Source: Branchipolynoe longqiensis (taxonomy: Eukaryota > Annelida > Polychaeta > Phyllodocida > Polynoidae). Taken from it: a DNA stretch of 64,000 bases. The stretch is from the NCBI GenBank assembly GCA_030323885.1, contig CM059186.1, positions 170,361,230 through 170,425,229 on the forward strand, in the 5' to 3' direction. The translations under genes were made by a program, and so were the position numbers. Of the stretch, positions 30,881 through 42,236 are shown piece by piece. Position 1 is the stretch's first letter, and each line of letters starts with the position of its first letter. The notes below the pieces were generated by a model that ran no database searches, had not been told where the DNA came from, and was given only the letters and a program-made list of their open reading frames with translations.

Positions 30881-31135
30881 CCAAGCAGCGCACACACTGA
30901 CCTAAATACCTATGCTGACATCATATGAAATAGGTTTATAGGAAGCGGTGAGCCAGCCTGACGCCCAATATGAGGCTGTCTCTGTGTTTATGTCCACTTG
31001 CACCACAAACACTCAATGTGCTATAAAGACACACAGCTATAGGAGAGAGCGCGTTCACATAACTTCCGGTTGACAACGAGATCCGCCATATTGACGCGGT
31101 GAAAACAATCAGATGACAGCAGTGCTTTTACATTC
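30881..31135. other. No recognised feature
   Basis: Intergenic; nothing supported. Confidence 0.35.
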
Positions 31136-31520
31136 ACAATAACGCTGCCGATGCTTGGATTTGGGGTTTAATTTGACCAAATTTCACTTATTGAGTAAGT
31201 TATTTTCCTAAATAACATCCCCAGAGTGAATATTCACGGTTCTAAATAACAGAATTAGATTGCAGCAGTGAATAGATTTATGCTTTTTGTTTTATTTACA
31301 TTTGCCATAATGCCGCCGATGTGTTCATATCGCTCGTATTTTGGTTATATTTGAACCAAATCTCACTTATTGAGTAAGTTATGCTCCTAAATAACATTAT
31401 TTCAACCCCCGAGTGAATATTCATGGTTCTAAATAACAGGATTAGATCGTAGCAGTGAATAGATTCGTGCTTTTTGTTTCATTTACATTCACTTCAATGC
31501 TGTAATTGCCATTGTATTCA
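31136..31520. repeat. ~180 bp tandem duplication
   Basis: TCACTTATTGAGTAAGTTAT starts two similar blocks at about 31186 and 31366, each with GTGAATATTCA and AGCAGTGAATAGATT. TTTCACTTATTG with nearby GGGTTAA also occurs in the MITEs at 21663 and 40925. Confidence 0.65.
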
Positions 31521-32030
31521 CCGACCCGAATAGTTGCTAGGGCGCGATGCGCTAAGTACCCGGATGTCCGCACCCTCCTATTAGGCCTACCAGCTCTAGA
31601 ATTAGGAAACCTCTCATTACAAAGTATCCAACCGGAAGTGTCCATTCATCTTGTTGTCATATTACTCGTCCTGTAATGCTTCATTCTTTTATTGATCTAT
31701 ATATATCAATGCAGATATATGATAGTTATACTAGACTTACTTGTAAGTTGAAGTATTACGGAGATTCTTACGAATCTACTAATACGAAGGTAAGGATCAG
31801 GGAAGAGGCCAAGCCAGCGCAGGCCGGATATGGCTTCAGTTTTTGTAGTTGGAGGGCTCAAAAAATCTAAAACCTCCCCGGATACTTAACTTCCGGTATT
31901 CGGAAGATGAAGCAAGAATATGATAGTTATACTAGACTTACATATGCATTGCAGAGTTGTAAACCACTGCCTTGTGGTACAGGTTCTTGACAGAACCGAA
32001 GGCTAAGGGAGCAAACCCTAAACAGAAAAC
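31521..32030. other. No recognised feature
   Basis: Short direct repeats of ATGATAGTTATACTAGACTTAC at about 31720 and 31920. No gene. Confidence 0.4.
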
Positions 32031-32033
32031 CAT

Positions 32034-32295
32034 GTCACTGTGGCAGCATTAAGGGTGGTTGATGTATGGAACATCTCCCGACCAGCCACTGCAGGGACAA
32101 ATAGTTTTGTGCCTGTCTTGACATGTTCTTTCCGGTGTGAAACCTCTATTTGCTCCCCGAGAGAGTGCCGCTGGCAACTTGCAAAAGCCAGGAGCCACTT
32201 CAACACTTTTGCAGGCAGCTTTCCTGAAATCAAGTAATGAAAGCAGTCTTTGTCGCATCGCGACTGACAGCATGATGATGATGATGATGACATAT
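32034..32295 (+). mobile_element. Short retroposon with (GATGAT)n tail
   Basis: The 3' end AAAGCAGTCTTTGTCGCATC to CAGCATGATGATGATGATG matches, in complement, 13907-13978 and 36585-36655. It is therefore a family sharing a LINE-type 3' end and ATG-repeat tail. No ORF of note. Confidence 0.5.
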
Positions 32296-32359
32296 GCATG
32301 CAAATATCAATCTATATTTATCTATTGCCATATAATTATATCTACATATGTCCATGATC

Positions 32360-32706
32360 AGACAGGATCGCCGAATGAGTTGAGCGTCCATCTATCATAT
32401 TAGTAGATCGTGGCATTCGAACCCACAGTTTCGAACCCAGGTCGAGTCAAACCAATTACTTAAAATTGATACATGTCGCTTCCTAGCCTTGCGCTCTACA
32501 ATTTTTAGAATAGGGCAAGGACTGGTTGGTTCAGTGTCAGGATAATCTGATTGAGCGTGATATCCATTCATGGTGCTGGTGGTCTTGTCTCCCAGTGGGG
32601 CAGCACTATAAAGTCGCCATGAGTATGCACTGTCACAAGTCGGTACCCGTCCTGATATGACTTTAGATGTTGCCAGGACGTAAAACTCCAACAACAAACC
32701 AACAAC
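32360..32706 (+). mobile_element. tRNA-derived SINE, near full length
   Basis: Head GACAGGATCGCCGAATGAGT with an internal repeat of the B-box region, then standard body and tail ending AACAACAAACCAACAAC. Confidence 0.8.
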
Positions 32707-33360
32707 ATATATCCATATCTATCTGTATATCCACATATATATTATATATACCTATATATTTCTATCCCTCTCCATATCTATATTAGATAACAGATTCACT
32801 CCTAACCTGAGATAGGGTGAATGAAAATCAAGTCTAAATCTGAGCAAAAACTGCCCCTGTATCAATCACCTTAAACAAGTTTGTGGAGTTGCTGGTTCTA
32901 GCACATGCTGTTAGCTAGCTACATTGGTGTATAGTTTGATTAATTGGAAGAGAATGAAAATAAAATCACCCAACAAACCACCAAGATGGCAGTCACGGAA
33001 AGCTCTTGATTAGACTTTTAAAGTCTATTAATCTACATGATTTAATTAATTATTCACTTTAAAAGTAGCGGGCTGAGATAGATATGTATTTGAACATATT
33101 AAATTGTAAAATCACATGTGCCCCCCCCCACCCCATAACTCAGCTTTCTGACACTTCTTCTAATGGGTTGCTTAGCAACCCTGTCACAGAGAGTGCTGAG
33201 TGATTAAATATACTATATTTGCAGACATTATATATATCTATGTGGCACAGGAAACACCATTAAACTTGTTACTACTACTAGTAAGATAATACAACAGTAC
33301 ATTTTTTTGTCTGAATGACTACATATAAAAAGAACATCGATGTATAATTTTGTTTAATTC
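32707..33360. repeat. AT-rich spacer and GATTCACCC-family fragment
   Basis: 32783-33090 resembles the MITE at 14585-14999 (AGATAACAGATTCACTCC, AAGTAGCGGGCTGAG-type interior). A C run lies at 33121-33134. Confidence 0.5.
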
Positions 33361-33665
33361 TATTTTATTACATTTGTTGATCAAGCCCCACCTCTGCCAA
33401 TTTGGATTTCCACCGCTGTGTATAACTTACAGCGTCATCAAAGGCCAGTTGCTCTCACACCATGTCTATGTGGTGTGGGAGGTTAAAAATCCCTTGGGTC
33501 GGTAAAAGTGTAGGCTCGGGCTTTCTATCGACAAACTGTCTAATGGTAAAACAAGCCTATTCAGGCATATCTATGATAGGCAGTATAAATCTTCAAGAAA
33601 AAAAAAAGCTGGGAACATTTCAATCGCAAACAATTGGGTCTTCCACATTCCGCTGCTCCGTGCCA
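33361..33665. repeat. Dispersed repeat, inverse copy of 18165-18350
   Basis: CCACCGCTGTGTATAACTTA to AGGCTCGGGCTTTCTATCGA. Confidence 0.6.
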
Positions 33666-34372
33666 TATCCTATCGCAGTTGCATAGTCCGATTAAAGAAT
33701 GACATTTTGTTTGAACCAAAACACTTACCCTAGATTTGAGCTTACAATTACATATCCAACTTAGAAGATGCCAGTGGTGTGACACAGAAGGAAATCCTAA
33801 ATCACATTAGTTACTGCTGAAGTGTTTGGTGTCAGCATTTTAACATTCATGCCCAAATTAATCTGGATCATTTCCAGATTAAAGTTGCATAGTCCGATGG
33901 TTTTGAATTTCTGTTTTTTTTAAGATAAATATATTAGATTGATCACTAGTGTCTACTTTACATTAGTTCAAATTTACTTTTACTTTAAATGGTAAACTTT
34001 TGATATATTTGGAGTGCAAATATGGAAAATTAGCTTCGGCATGCTTGCCAAAACTCTGACCCCATAGGCTTCTACAGTAACAGGTTCTGTTAAATTGACT
34101 CAGTATTGCCTTCTATGCAGAAACAATTGCTTAATAAGTGCATCAGTATCTAAGTAAGATATGTCAAATCAAATCTAGATAATTGGTTTGGTTTTGAAAA
34201 TTTGATATTTCATCGGACTATGCAGATTTATCTGTCTTCAAAGATTGCAATTCATTAGAAAAGTTACTTAAAACTAAAGGAAGGTAGATCAGAATGACCA
34301 ACCTAATATATTTATCTAACAAATGGCAGAAAGTCAAAAGCATCGGGCTGTGCAACTTTAATTCTGAATTAT
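33666..34372. mobile_element. TTAA-type MITE copies (one full, two partial)
   Basis: Partial 33668-33880. Full 33881-34228 (TTAAAGTTGCATAGTCCGATG to CATCGGACTATGCAG). A reversed end at 34232-34365 (AGCATCGGGCTGTGCAACTT). Confidence 0.7.
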
Positions 34373-34475
34373 AGATTTTAAGCCATTCGTTTGACTCGAC
34401 CGGGTTCGAATCACAAGACCTGTCATAAGAGAAGTGGGCGCTCAACCTATTCACACATTCTGGTTCAAGAATAAA
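34373..34475 (-). mobile_element. SINE head fragment, minus strand
   Basis: GACTCGACCGGGTTCGAATC and CGCTCAACCTATTCACACAT. Confidence 0.6.
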
Positions 34476-34614
34476 AACACATTAAATCAGATTTCAGTAA
34501 CACAGTATCTTAATTAAATATGCACGAAGTAAGGGCAAGTATACATGCCGTTTTTATTATTGCACAGAGAGAACAACACAAACAAAGTAGCACTACCTGC
34601 ACACAATGACAATA

Positions 34615-35250
34615 GCAGTTCCTCTTTCTCCCCTCCCTCTTCTCACCTCTCTCACCCTTCCTCCCCCCTCCCTCCTCTCGCCCTGCTCTCTCACCCTTCG
34701 TCCCCTCTCCCTCCTCCTCTCGCCCTCCTCTCTCACCCTTCCTCCCCTCTCCCTCCTCCTCTCGCCCTCCTCTCTCACCTCCTCTCTCACCCTCCCTCCT
34801 CTGTTCCTCCCCCCTCACCCTTACTCCTCTCTCCCTCCTCCCTCCCCATCCTCCTCTCTCACCCTTCCCCCTCTCTCCCTCCTCTCTCACCCTCCCTCCT
34901 CTCTCCCTCCCCTCCTCTCACCCTTCCTCCTCTCCCCTCTCCTCCCTCCTCTTTCCCTATCCTCCTCTCGCCCTCCTCTCTCACCCTTCCTCCTCTCTCC
35001 CTCCTCTTTCACCCTTCATCCTCTGTCCTCCTCTCACCCTCCCTCACCCTCCCTCCTCTCTCCCTCCTCTCTCACCCTTCCTCCTCTCCCTCCTCTCCCC
35101 CTCCTCTCTCCCCATCCTCCTCTCGCCCTCGTCCAATCCCTCCGTCTATCTCCCTCGTCACCCCTCCCTCCTCTCTCCCCATCCTCCTACCCCTCGTTTA
35201 CTTTCCTCTCCCTCCATTCCCCCTCCCCTCCTCTCTCTCTCCATGTGGGA
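34615..35250. repeat. Long polypyrimidine tract upstream of the Kazal gene
   Basis: About 630 bp of CCTCCTCTCTCACCCTT-like units, almost without purines on the plus strand. The 230-250 codon frames through it (Pro/Ser/Leu) are artefacts. Confidence 0.9.
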
Positions 35251-35329
35251 GGGGGCGGCGGTCAACATTCACGGAACAGAGAGAAGTGTTGTGACCTAGA
35301 TGCTTAGTGTAAACACGGCAGGCTGAGAG

Positions 35330-35600
35330 CGGGGTTGGGGGCGCGGCGGGGCGGGCAGGGGCGAGTGGGAGGATGTAAGGGTGGGGGTGGGGGGAGTTGG
35401 AGCGGGGATTCGTAGTGTGTGTGTGGGGGGGGGAGGGGGCAGTGTGTGGGTAAGTTGGGACGGGGATTGGTAGCGAGGGGGCGGGAAGTGGGGAGTGGGA
35501 GGAGGTAAGGGGGGGGGGAGTGGGAGGAGGTAAGGGGGGGGGAGTTGGGGCGGGGATTAGTAGCGTGTGGGGGGGGGGGGGGCGGGAGGGGGCAGATATC
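35330..35600. repeat. G-rich tract with quadruplex potential
   Basis: Repeated runs of three to many G (GGGGTTGGGGGCGCGGCGGG, GGGTGGGGGTGGGGGGAG, G runs at 35427, 35505 and 35570) on the plus strand, 270-540 bp before the start codon at 35875. Confidence 0.8.
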
Positions 35601-35874
35601 ACCTGGTGAGAGGAGCGCGCGCTAACTGCCCCCCTCCCCCCTCTCCCACGTCCTCTCCGTCCTCCCCGACCTCCCTCCGCTCGTCTCCTCCCCGCTCCTC
35701 CCCGCGCTGCCTCCGTTACCAGATTGTGCGACAGGTGCCGCCGCAGCGCGCATTGTCAAGTTAACCGCCGCCCCACCCGCCTCGCCCCGCCACAACACGC
35801 CGCCATGTCGGGACGTGCTCTGACCGTCTGATGCTCTCTTGTTGGCGGGTTACTTAGGCGGCCGGCACGACGCC
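35601..35874 (+). promoter_or_regulatory. GC/CpG-rich proximal promoter and 5' UTR region
   Basis: CpG-rich sequence (GAGCGCGCGCTAAC, CCGCAGCGCGC, CGCCGCCCCACCCGC) leads to the first ATG. No TATA box was seen. The transcription start cannot be fixed. Confidence 0.5.
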
Positions 35875-36001
35875 ATGGAGAAGGGCAGCTGGGGAGGTGC
35901 CGGTGACGGGCTGCACCCCGGGGGAGGCCGGCCGGGCGGAGGGGCCGTGCTGCCCGGCGCCACGCTGCTGCTGCTCGTCACCACGCTACTCGGAACGCCA
36001 G
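35875..36001 (+). CDS. Multi-Kazal secreted protein, exon 1 (signal peptide)
   Basis: ATG at 35875 in context CGCCATGGAG (near-Kozak). It encodes a Gly-rich N-terminus, then a hydrophobic segment ATLLLLVTTLLG typical of a secretory signal core, ending in phase 1 at the donor CCAG|GTAAAA (36001/36002). The long, Gly-rich region before the core is unusual for a signal peptide, so an alternative is an N-terminal membrane anchor. The one base left over is completed by exon 46628, which starts with two bases. The gene product is probably secreted or extracellular. Confidence 0.7.
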
Positions 36002-36187
36002 GTAAAACCCCTACTCCAAGCTGTAGGCTACATGCGCCGGCGTGCGCCGGGGCGCGCCGGGTTATGCCGGCGTACGCCGCGGCGTGCAGGTGGTACGCCG
36101 GGGGATCTCCGTAAACACACCGCAATGGTGGAAGGGTGGAGAGTCGGGCGAGGGGAAACGTGTATAAATACGCAACTAAGTATCTAA

Positions 36188-36939
36188 TACCCCAGTCACA
36201 CGAGGCCTGCGTTTGCTTACGATCGGTTTGTGACGTCAAAACATCCTACTAACGCCCTCTTTATGCCCTCCTTATGTGTTGCCGCCGTGAGGTTGCCAAC
36301 CTCGCGGCGTCCATTTCGGAAATTTTGGACCCAAGGAGGTTGCAGCTGCTGCACTTGCAACCTCCTTGCGACCAGTCCGGTTGGCACCACTCAAAAATGG
36401 TTGGCGACCTGGCGCCGCTAGGTAACCGACGTCTTGGTTGGCGAGTTGGCACTGACCTGGCGGCACCAACTCAGGCAATGCCGCACTCGCACGTTTTTGA
36501 ATCAATGTATCGAGTGGGACGCTGGGTGGTTGGCAACCTTTTGGGCGTAAGGAGGGTGGTGGCAAACACAGGCTCTCATGTCATCATCATCATCATGCTG
36601 TCGGTTGTGGTGCGACAAAGACTGCTTTCATTACTTGACTGCCACTCTCCATTTAGCTCTCTGCTGTGAGAGTGATGTCCATGAGTCGGTCTTAATGTCT
36701 CTCACCTTCAGGTTTCTCTTGATGGTATCCTTGAACCAGAGACGAGGGCACCCTCTTTCTGTAACCAGAAGACAGTTGAGAATAGAGGATCTGCTTTGGT
36801 AGCCTGTCTGATGACATCCTCATGAGGTGTCCAGTCCACCGGAGATTCTTTTTGATCAAAAGATCTTCCATAGAGGGCAGCCCCGTCCGTCTGAGTATTT
36901 CCTTATTTGTCACTTTGTCCTCATGTGACTGGGGTATAA
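36188..36939. mobile_element. Inverted-repeat element TACCCCAGTCACA with nested LINE piece
   Basis: Ends TACCCCAGTCACACGAGG and CCTCATGTGACTGGGGTA, each flanked by TAA. The insert at 36580-36915 is the minus-strand LINE tail listed separately. GGTTGCCAACC-like motifs in the interior. PIF/Harbinger-type target is possible. Confidence 0.6.
36580..36915 (-). pseudogene. LINE reverse-transcriptase C-terminal tail, minus strand
   Basis: The minus frame 36692-36913 contains LRRTGLPSMEDLL and LRWTGHLMRM, characteristic of the C-terminal end of RTE/craniofacial-type LINE proteins, followed by GYRKR. The 3' end is an ATG repeat (CATCATCATCATCATG on the plus strand at about 36581-36596). Heavily 5'-truncated. 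Confidence 0.75.
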
Positions 36940-37224
36940 GTAACTGTCTCTCAACACATTACCCACACCATGCCCCCATGTCTGTTAGTCAGTACCCTTA
37001 TTTAAAATGTTATTATGTATTATGCAGGGGCCTAGCTTCCATATATATGCAGGTAGCCTAGGCTGCGCAGCTACATTCGACATGAGATTACAGATAATTC
37101 TTTTATTATTCAAATATATCATGTTTTATAGCGCTTTATTAAATCGCGTTTTATTGCAAAAGCATTTTATTCTATGGCCAAAAATGTCTGTGTACCACCT
37201 GAACACCCCAAAATAAATAAGAAT

Positions 37225-37320
37225 CTCCTCTGACTGGGGCTACTGTAGCAGGGGTATGGGGTGAATCTTTTGTCTAAAAGTAGAAAACCCCAAGCTAGGC
37301 CAAGCTAGGTTAATTATTCA
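37225..37320. repeat. GATTCACCC-family end
   Basis: GGGGTATGGGGTGAATCTTTTGTCT is one inverted end of the 14585-type MITE. The partner end was not found. Confidence 0.45.
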
Positions 37321-37373
37321 CTGGTTTGTTGATACATGCAGTGACCTTGTTTGGTGTAACACCATTTGAGTGT

Positions 37374-37675
37374 CCAGGGCCATGTTCAGGGTACACCTCT
37401 GAGTCAGCTCCGAGATGTCTTTTTTGCCTATTTGCGTTCAGGGTGCGCCTCAGAGTCAACTTGGAGACATCTCGCTTTTCAGACAGGATGAAAAAAGCGC
37501 CTCGAAAATGGCCGCTGAATTCAGTGGTTTCAGCCAATCAGAGCTCTTATTTTCAATTACAAATGGTTGCACCCTATGGAGGCAGTCGTTTTTCGAGGGA
37601 CCCACCAGGTAAAGTCATTCAGACTGGCATGACGTCAGAAATTTCTCCGAGGCGTACCTTGAATGAGGCCCTGGT
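37374..37675. mobile_element. MITE with CAGGGCCATGTTCAGGGTAC ends
   Basis: The left end at 37374 and complement at 37650-37675 (GGCGTACCTTGAATGAGGCC) pair over about 25 bp. Internal short repeats GTGCGCCTCAGAGTCA. 300 bp, non-coding. Confidence 0.6.
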
Positions 37676-37829
37676 TTTGGTGTTTGGCATTGATGCTATT
37701 GAACTCTGCACGAATCGGTCTGCCTCCATGTATGTGGTGTTTACTCTCCTGTCCCTGTCCCTGTCCTCAACCTCCTCTCACCTCACACCTCACTGACCTC
37801 TCCCCTCTCACACCTTCCTGTCCTCCAAT

Positions 37830-38225
37830 AGCCGTCCTGATATGACCTTCGATGTTGCTAGGACGTAAGACAACAATAAACAAACAAGCCCTCCACTGGG
37901 CGCGGTGGCCGAATCGGTAGAGCGCGGGCTTCACGTGTGGGAGATTGGGAGTTCAATTCCCAGTCAATACAAACCAATGACTTATAAAATTGATACTTGC
38001 CGCTTCCTAACCTGGCGCTCGGCATTAATAGGATAGGGCAAGGGCTGGTTAGCTCAGTGTCAGGGTAATGTGACTGAGTGGGATATCAAGTCATGGTGCC
38101 AGTGGCCTGATTTCCCAGTTGGGCAGCACTATAAAGTCACCATGAGCGTGCACTGTCACAAGTCAGTCCCATCCTGATATGACCTTAGATGTTGCCAGGA
38201 CATAAAACTCCAACCACCAACCAAT
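37830..38225 (+). mobile_element. SINE tail followed by full-length SINE
   Basis: Tail fragment 37830-37880, then full copy 37890-38225 with head GGGCGCGGTGGCCGAATCGG, B box GGGAGTTCAATTCCC, body and (CAAC)n tail. Confidence 0.8.
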
Positions 38226-39015
38226 CCTGTCCGCCACCTTCCCTCCCCTCTCACATGATATATATATAACGAAGGACTAAATACACCCACACCCACACCC
38301 CATGCTACATACACACATTCATAAATATACATGTACACACACGGTGGTGTGCGATGCATATATACGGATACATAAATAATGCAACTACACAGACGGATCT
38401 ATACACATGCACATTTTTCTCTGTTTTTGTGTGGTAAATGGTCATTTTATTCAGTGAATGAAGGTATTTTTTCAGCGCCGAGGCATGGATCTTCCGGGCA
38501 TATTATGTTAATTCATCCACGTTTATAATTAATAGTCTAAAATCACATGCATATCCATATATTTACATATACATGCTCACACATACCGCGTACATTTCAT
38601 GGCCGTGCACCAACAATATCTTAATGTAAATAACGAGGGAGACCGTAGCGTCCCTAAAAGCAACTGGACTGCATCGCCTCCTGTAATTTTATCTGTGTTT
38701 TGTGAGTTAAATTCTTGCCATTATTTGACACAAATTTAGCAACTTCAAAATTGCATCTGACATAATTTTGTCGCTGTCATATGATACAAATCTAACCATT
38801 TAAGATGTTTGTTTAAATTTCAATGTAAACATAAATGAATGACAATATATATCACTGACTTTTCACCGTCAATATAGATAGCTCTTGCTGCCGACATGAT
38901 GTTGCATTCCCAGCGTAAAAATACACAAACATATATACATGTGTAGTGGTCTGCACTGACCTCTCAGGCAAGGAGCCGCATAGACAGGTAGGCGTGGGTA
39001 GTGTGTTGATATCAG
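38226..39015. other. AT-rich intronic sequence
   Basis: Short TA and CA runs and a weak TTAA-MITE-like stretch near 38690-38840. No gene or exon seen. Confidence 0.4.
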
Positions 39016-39018
39016 GGA

Positions 39019-39090
39019 GTCTAGTTGGTGTAATGGTTAGCACACTGGCCCGGAATGCACAGAGATGTGGGTTCGAGTCCCGCTCTAGGC
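39019..39090 (+). pseudogene. tRNA-like sequence with Pol III boxes
   Basis: A box TGGTGTAATGGTTAGCAC and B box GGTTCGAGTCC, with T stem GTGGG/CCCGC and acceptor GTCTAG/CTAGGC pairing. The anticodon arm does not form a regular stem and U33 is lacking. It is a decayed tRNA or an orphan SINE head. Confidence 0.55.
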
Positions 39091-39142
39091 GCAATATTTC
39101 CCATTTTCAACACCCCCCACGACACATACACATGCATGTAAA

Positions 39143-39450
39143 CTGGACTTGGTGGCCGAATCGGTAGAGTGCAGGCTTCTCGTGCGGAAGGTATGGAGTT
39201 CAAATGCCAGCCAAATCAAACCGATGACTTATAAAATTGATACTTATCGCTTCCTAGTCTGGCACTCTACATTAACAGGATAGGGCAAGGACCGGTTCGC
39301 ACAGTATCATGATAATGTGACTGAGTTGGATATCGGGCCATGGTGCTGGTGGCTTAGTCTCCCAGTGGGGCAGCACTATAAAGTCGCCATGAGTGCGCAC
39401 TGCCCCAAGTCGGAACCTGTCCTGATATGACTTTAGATGTTGCTAAGACT
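39143..39450 (+). mobile_element. tRNA-derived SINE
   Basis: Head GGACTTGGTGGCCGAATCGG, full body, tail truncated at AGATGTTGCTAAGAC. Confidence 0.8.
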
Positions 39451-39797
39451 GTTTGTTAGTTCTTGGGAGTTTTATGTCCTGGCAACATCTAAAGTCATTC
39501 CAGGACGGGTAATGACTTGTGACAGTGCACACTCATGGCGACTTTATAGTGCTGCCCCAGTGAGAGACCAGGCCACCAGCACCATGACCTGATATCCCTC
39601 TCACTCTCAGTCACATTATCCTGGCACTGAGCTAACCAGTCCTTGCCCTATCCTAATAATCCCGAGCACCATGCTAGGTAGCGACAAGTATCAATTGTTT
39701 AAGTCATTAGTTTGAATGGACCAGGGTTCGAACCCATGGGTTCTAATCCCATGATCTACCAAAACGGGAGACGGACGCTCAACTCATTAGGTCATCC
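39451..39797 (-). mobile_element. tRNA-derived SINE, inverted to its neighbour
   Basis: Starts with the complement tail (TTTTATGTCCTGGCAACATC), ends with the complement head (CATTAGGTCATCCCATTCT). Tail-to-tail with 39143-39450. Confidence 0.8.
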
Positions 39798-40860
39798 CAT
39801 TCTCTGTGTCTCTGTGTCTGTCTCTGTGTCTGTCTCTGTATGGGTCTCTCTCTGTGTCTCTGTCTGTGTCTCTGTCTGTGTCTCTGTGTATCTGTCTGTG
39901 TCTGTGTCTGTCTCTGTGTGTGTCTGTGTCTGTGTCTGTGTCTCTCTCTATGTCTCTGTGTCTGTCTCTGTATGTGTCTCTGTCTGTGTCTCCATGTCTG
40001 TGTCTCTGTATGTGTCTCTGTATGTGTCTCTGTCTGTGTCTCTGTGTCTGTCTATGTATGTGTCTCTGTCTGTGTCTGTGTGTGTGTCTCTGTGTCTCAG
40101 AGAGAGAGAGAGAGACAGAGGCACAGACACAGACAGACGGAGACACAGACAGATGGAGACATGGACAGAGACACGGACAGAGACACAGACACATACAGAG
40201 ACAGACACAGAGACACAGACAGAGACACAGACAGAAACACATACAGAGACACATACAGAGACAGACACAGAGACACAGACACAGACACAGACAGAGACAC
40301 AGACACAGACACAGACACAAACAGAGACACAGACGCGGAGACACAGACAGAGACACAGACAGAGACACAGAGACACATACAGAGACACATACAGAGACAG
40401 ACACAGAGACACAGACGATACACAGACACGGAGACACAGACAGAGACACAGACAAATACACATACAGAGACAGACAGAGACACAGACAGAGACAGACACA
40501 GAGACACAGACAGAGACCCAGACAGAAACACATACAGAGACACATACATAGACAGACACAGAGACACAGACACGGAGACACAGACAGAGACAGACACAGA
40601 GACACATACAGAGACAAACAGAGACACAGACATAGACACAGAGACACAGACAGAGACACATACAGAGAGAGACACAGAGACACAGACAGAGACACAGACA
40701 GAAACACATACAGAGACACATAAAGAGACAGAGACAGAGACACAGACACACACAGAGACAGAGACACAGACACATACAGAGACACATACAGAGACAGACA
40801 GACACAGAGACAGACACAGACAGAGACACACAGACACAGACAGACAGAGACACAGACTCA
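39798..40860. repeat. Palindromic TCTGTG / CACAGA simple repeat
   Basis: 39798-40097 is (TCTGTGTCTGTC)n with hardly any A. At 40098 it switches to (ACAGAGACACAG)n with hardly any T, to 40860. The left arm can pair with the right arm over about 300 bp. Long ORFs in all frames (up to 353 codons) are products of the repeat. Confidence 0.95.
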
Positions 40861-40889
40861 ACGCTTTAATTTTATTTTCAGTGCTAACG

Positions 40890-41180
40890 GGTCGCCGGTG
40901 AGAAACGTCGTAGTGTGACAGGGCCGGCGGCGGTTTCTTTACTGTACGTTCGTCGATTCGAAAATATAACTATTAATATCGCAGCCAATGCGGCAGTAGC
41001 CTTAATAATGCTTCGAATTTAGGGTTAAATTGATAAAATTTCACTTATTGGGTATGTAATTCTGTTAAATATGATGGCATTTAATATATTTGAGCCTAAT
41101 ATATGGCTACAAACACAGAGGGATTTCCCAAATCTATAAATAACTGCTAGGGTACCTACCTCCTCGCCGATTTGGCATCA
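40890..41180. repeat. Fragment related to the 21663 MITE
   Basis: GTTCGTCGATTCGAAAATAT and GAATTTAGGGTTAAATTGAT occur in both places. The termini are missing here. Confidence 0.5.
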
Positions 41181-41294
41181 TGCATACCCCGTGACCCATT
41201 TCCTACCCAAGGCAATAGCTACCCCGAACCCGGTCCTTACCCCCGGGGGCGATAACTTACTCGTCGTGCATACGGCCCCTGGTCTTTCTAACGC

Positions 41295-41572
41295 CTGGTA
41301 CACACCTCCCATATACGATTCACGCACTAAAACTGACCCCCCGACGCGACCCGTCACAACCCAACCCGTCCCATTTCCCGACTAAAACTGCCCGATTCAT
41401 TTTTCTAATCTTATAAGATTCCAGTCTTAAGCCCTAAAACTGAGTTTTAAGTCATGAATCGGAAGGCTCAGGTGTGTTAGGGGGTCACACACCTCAAGAC
41501 TGAAACTGACTAAAACTCAAACTTAGTCGCGAAACAGGCAGTTTTAGGTTTTATATGGGAGGTGTGTACCGG
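41295..41572. mobile_element. Harbinger-like MITE, second copy
   Basis: Ends CCTGGTACACACCTCCCATA and TATGGGAGGTGTGTACCGGG. Interior as in 12697-12969 (ATACGATTCACGCACTAAAA). Confidence 0.6.
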
Positions 41573-41878
41573 GCTTTAGATGTAAAACAACAACAAACAT
41601 ACATACATACATGTAAATACACAGCCACTTGCGATTAACCTCCTTATTACTACTAGGCCGATTGTTCGTGCTGCACATTTAAGATTCATGATCTGATTCT
41701 GTCGCCAAAACAGTCTGGAGCCAAAACAGTTTGCCGCCAAAATAGCATTCTAGCGGAAATAGGTCAAGTATGACGGGGATAAAGGCTGATTGTTTATTCT
41801 CTGGCTATGGATATCTTATCAGCCCTCGACCTATAAACAAACACAAAAGAAAATATAAAAGTCCAAAGTTGTGCAACA
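41573..41878. other. No recognised feature
   Basis: Short SINE-tail-like start, then unique intronic sequence. Confidence 0.35.
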
Positions 41879-41879
41879 T

Positions 41880-42236
41880 TGAAGTTGCATGGTCCGATAG
41901 TTTTCAGTTTCTGACATTTTCTGAGGTCAATAAATTAAGTTGATCGTTATGATGTGCTTTCCTTTAGGTTGAAGTCCCTTTTTTATTTTAAATGGCTTAA
42001 CTTTTGAGAAAATTTAAGTGCAACCATGGCAAATTATTTGTGGCAAGCATGCGAAAACTCTGACACCGTAGCATTCTGCAGTAACAGATTCTATTCAAGT
42101 GCCTCAGTATTCCGTTTTCTCTGGTGACAAATGTTCAATAAGTGCACCAGTATCTAAGTTAGATATGTAGAATCAAATTTAGATAATTATTTTGGTTTTG
42201 AAATTTGAAGTTATCATCGGACTATGCCGCTTTACT
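41880..42236. mobile_element. TTAA-type MITE, full length
   Basis: TTGAAGTTGCATGGTCCGAT to CATCGGACTATGCCGCTTT. Confidence 0.7.

Noticed and set aside
34545..35307. Pro/Ser/Leu-rich ORFs of 230-250 codons
   Set aside because: Polypyrimidine tract with no stop codons possible; no start context or domain.
39712..40901. Long overlapping ORFs of 250-353 codons on both strands
   Set aside because: They are translations of a two-base-alternating simple repeat. All frames are open because stop codons are impossible or rare in it.
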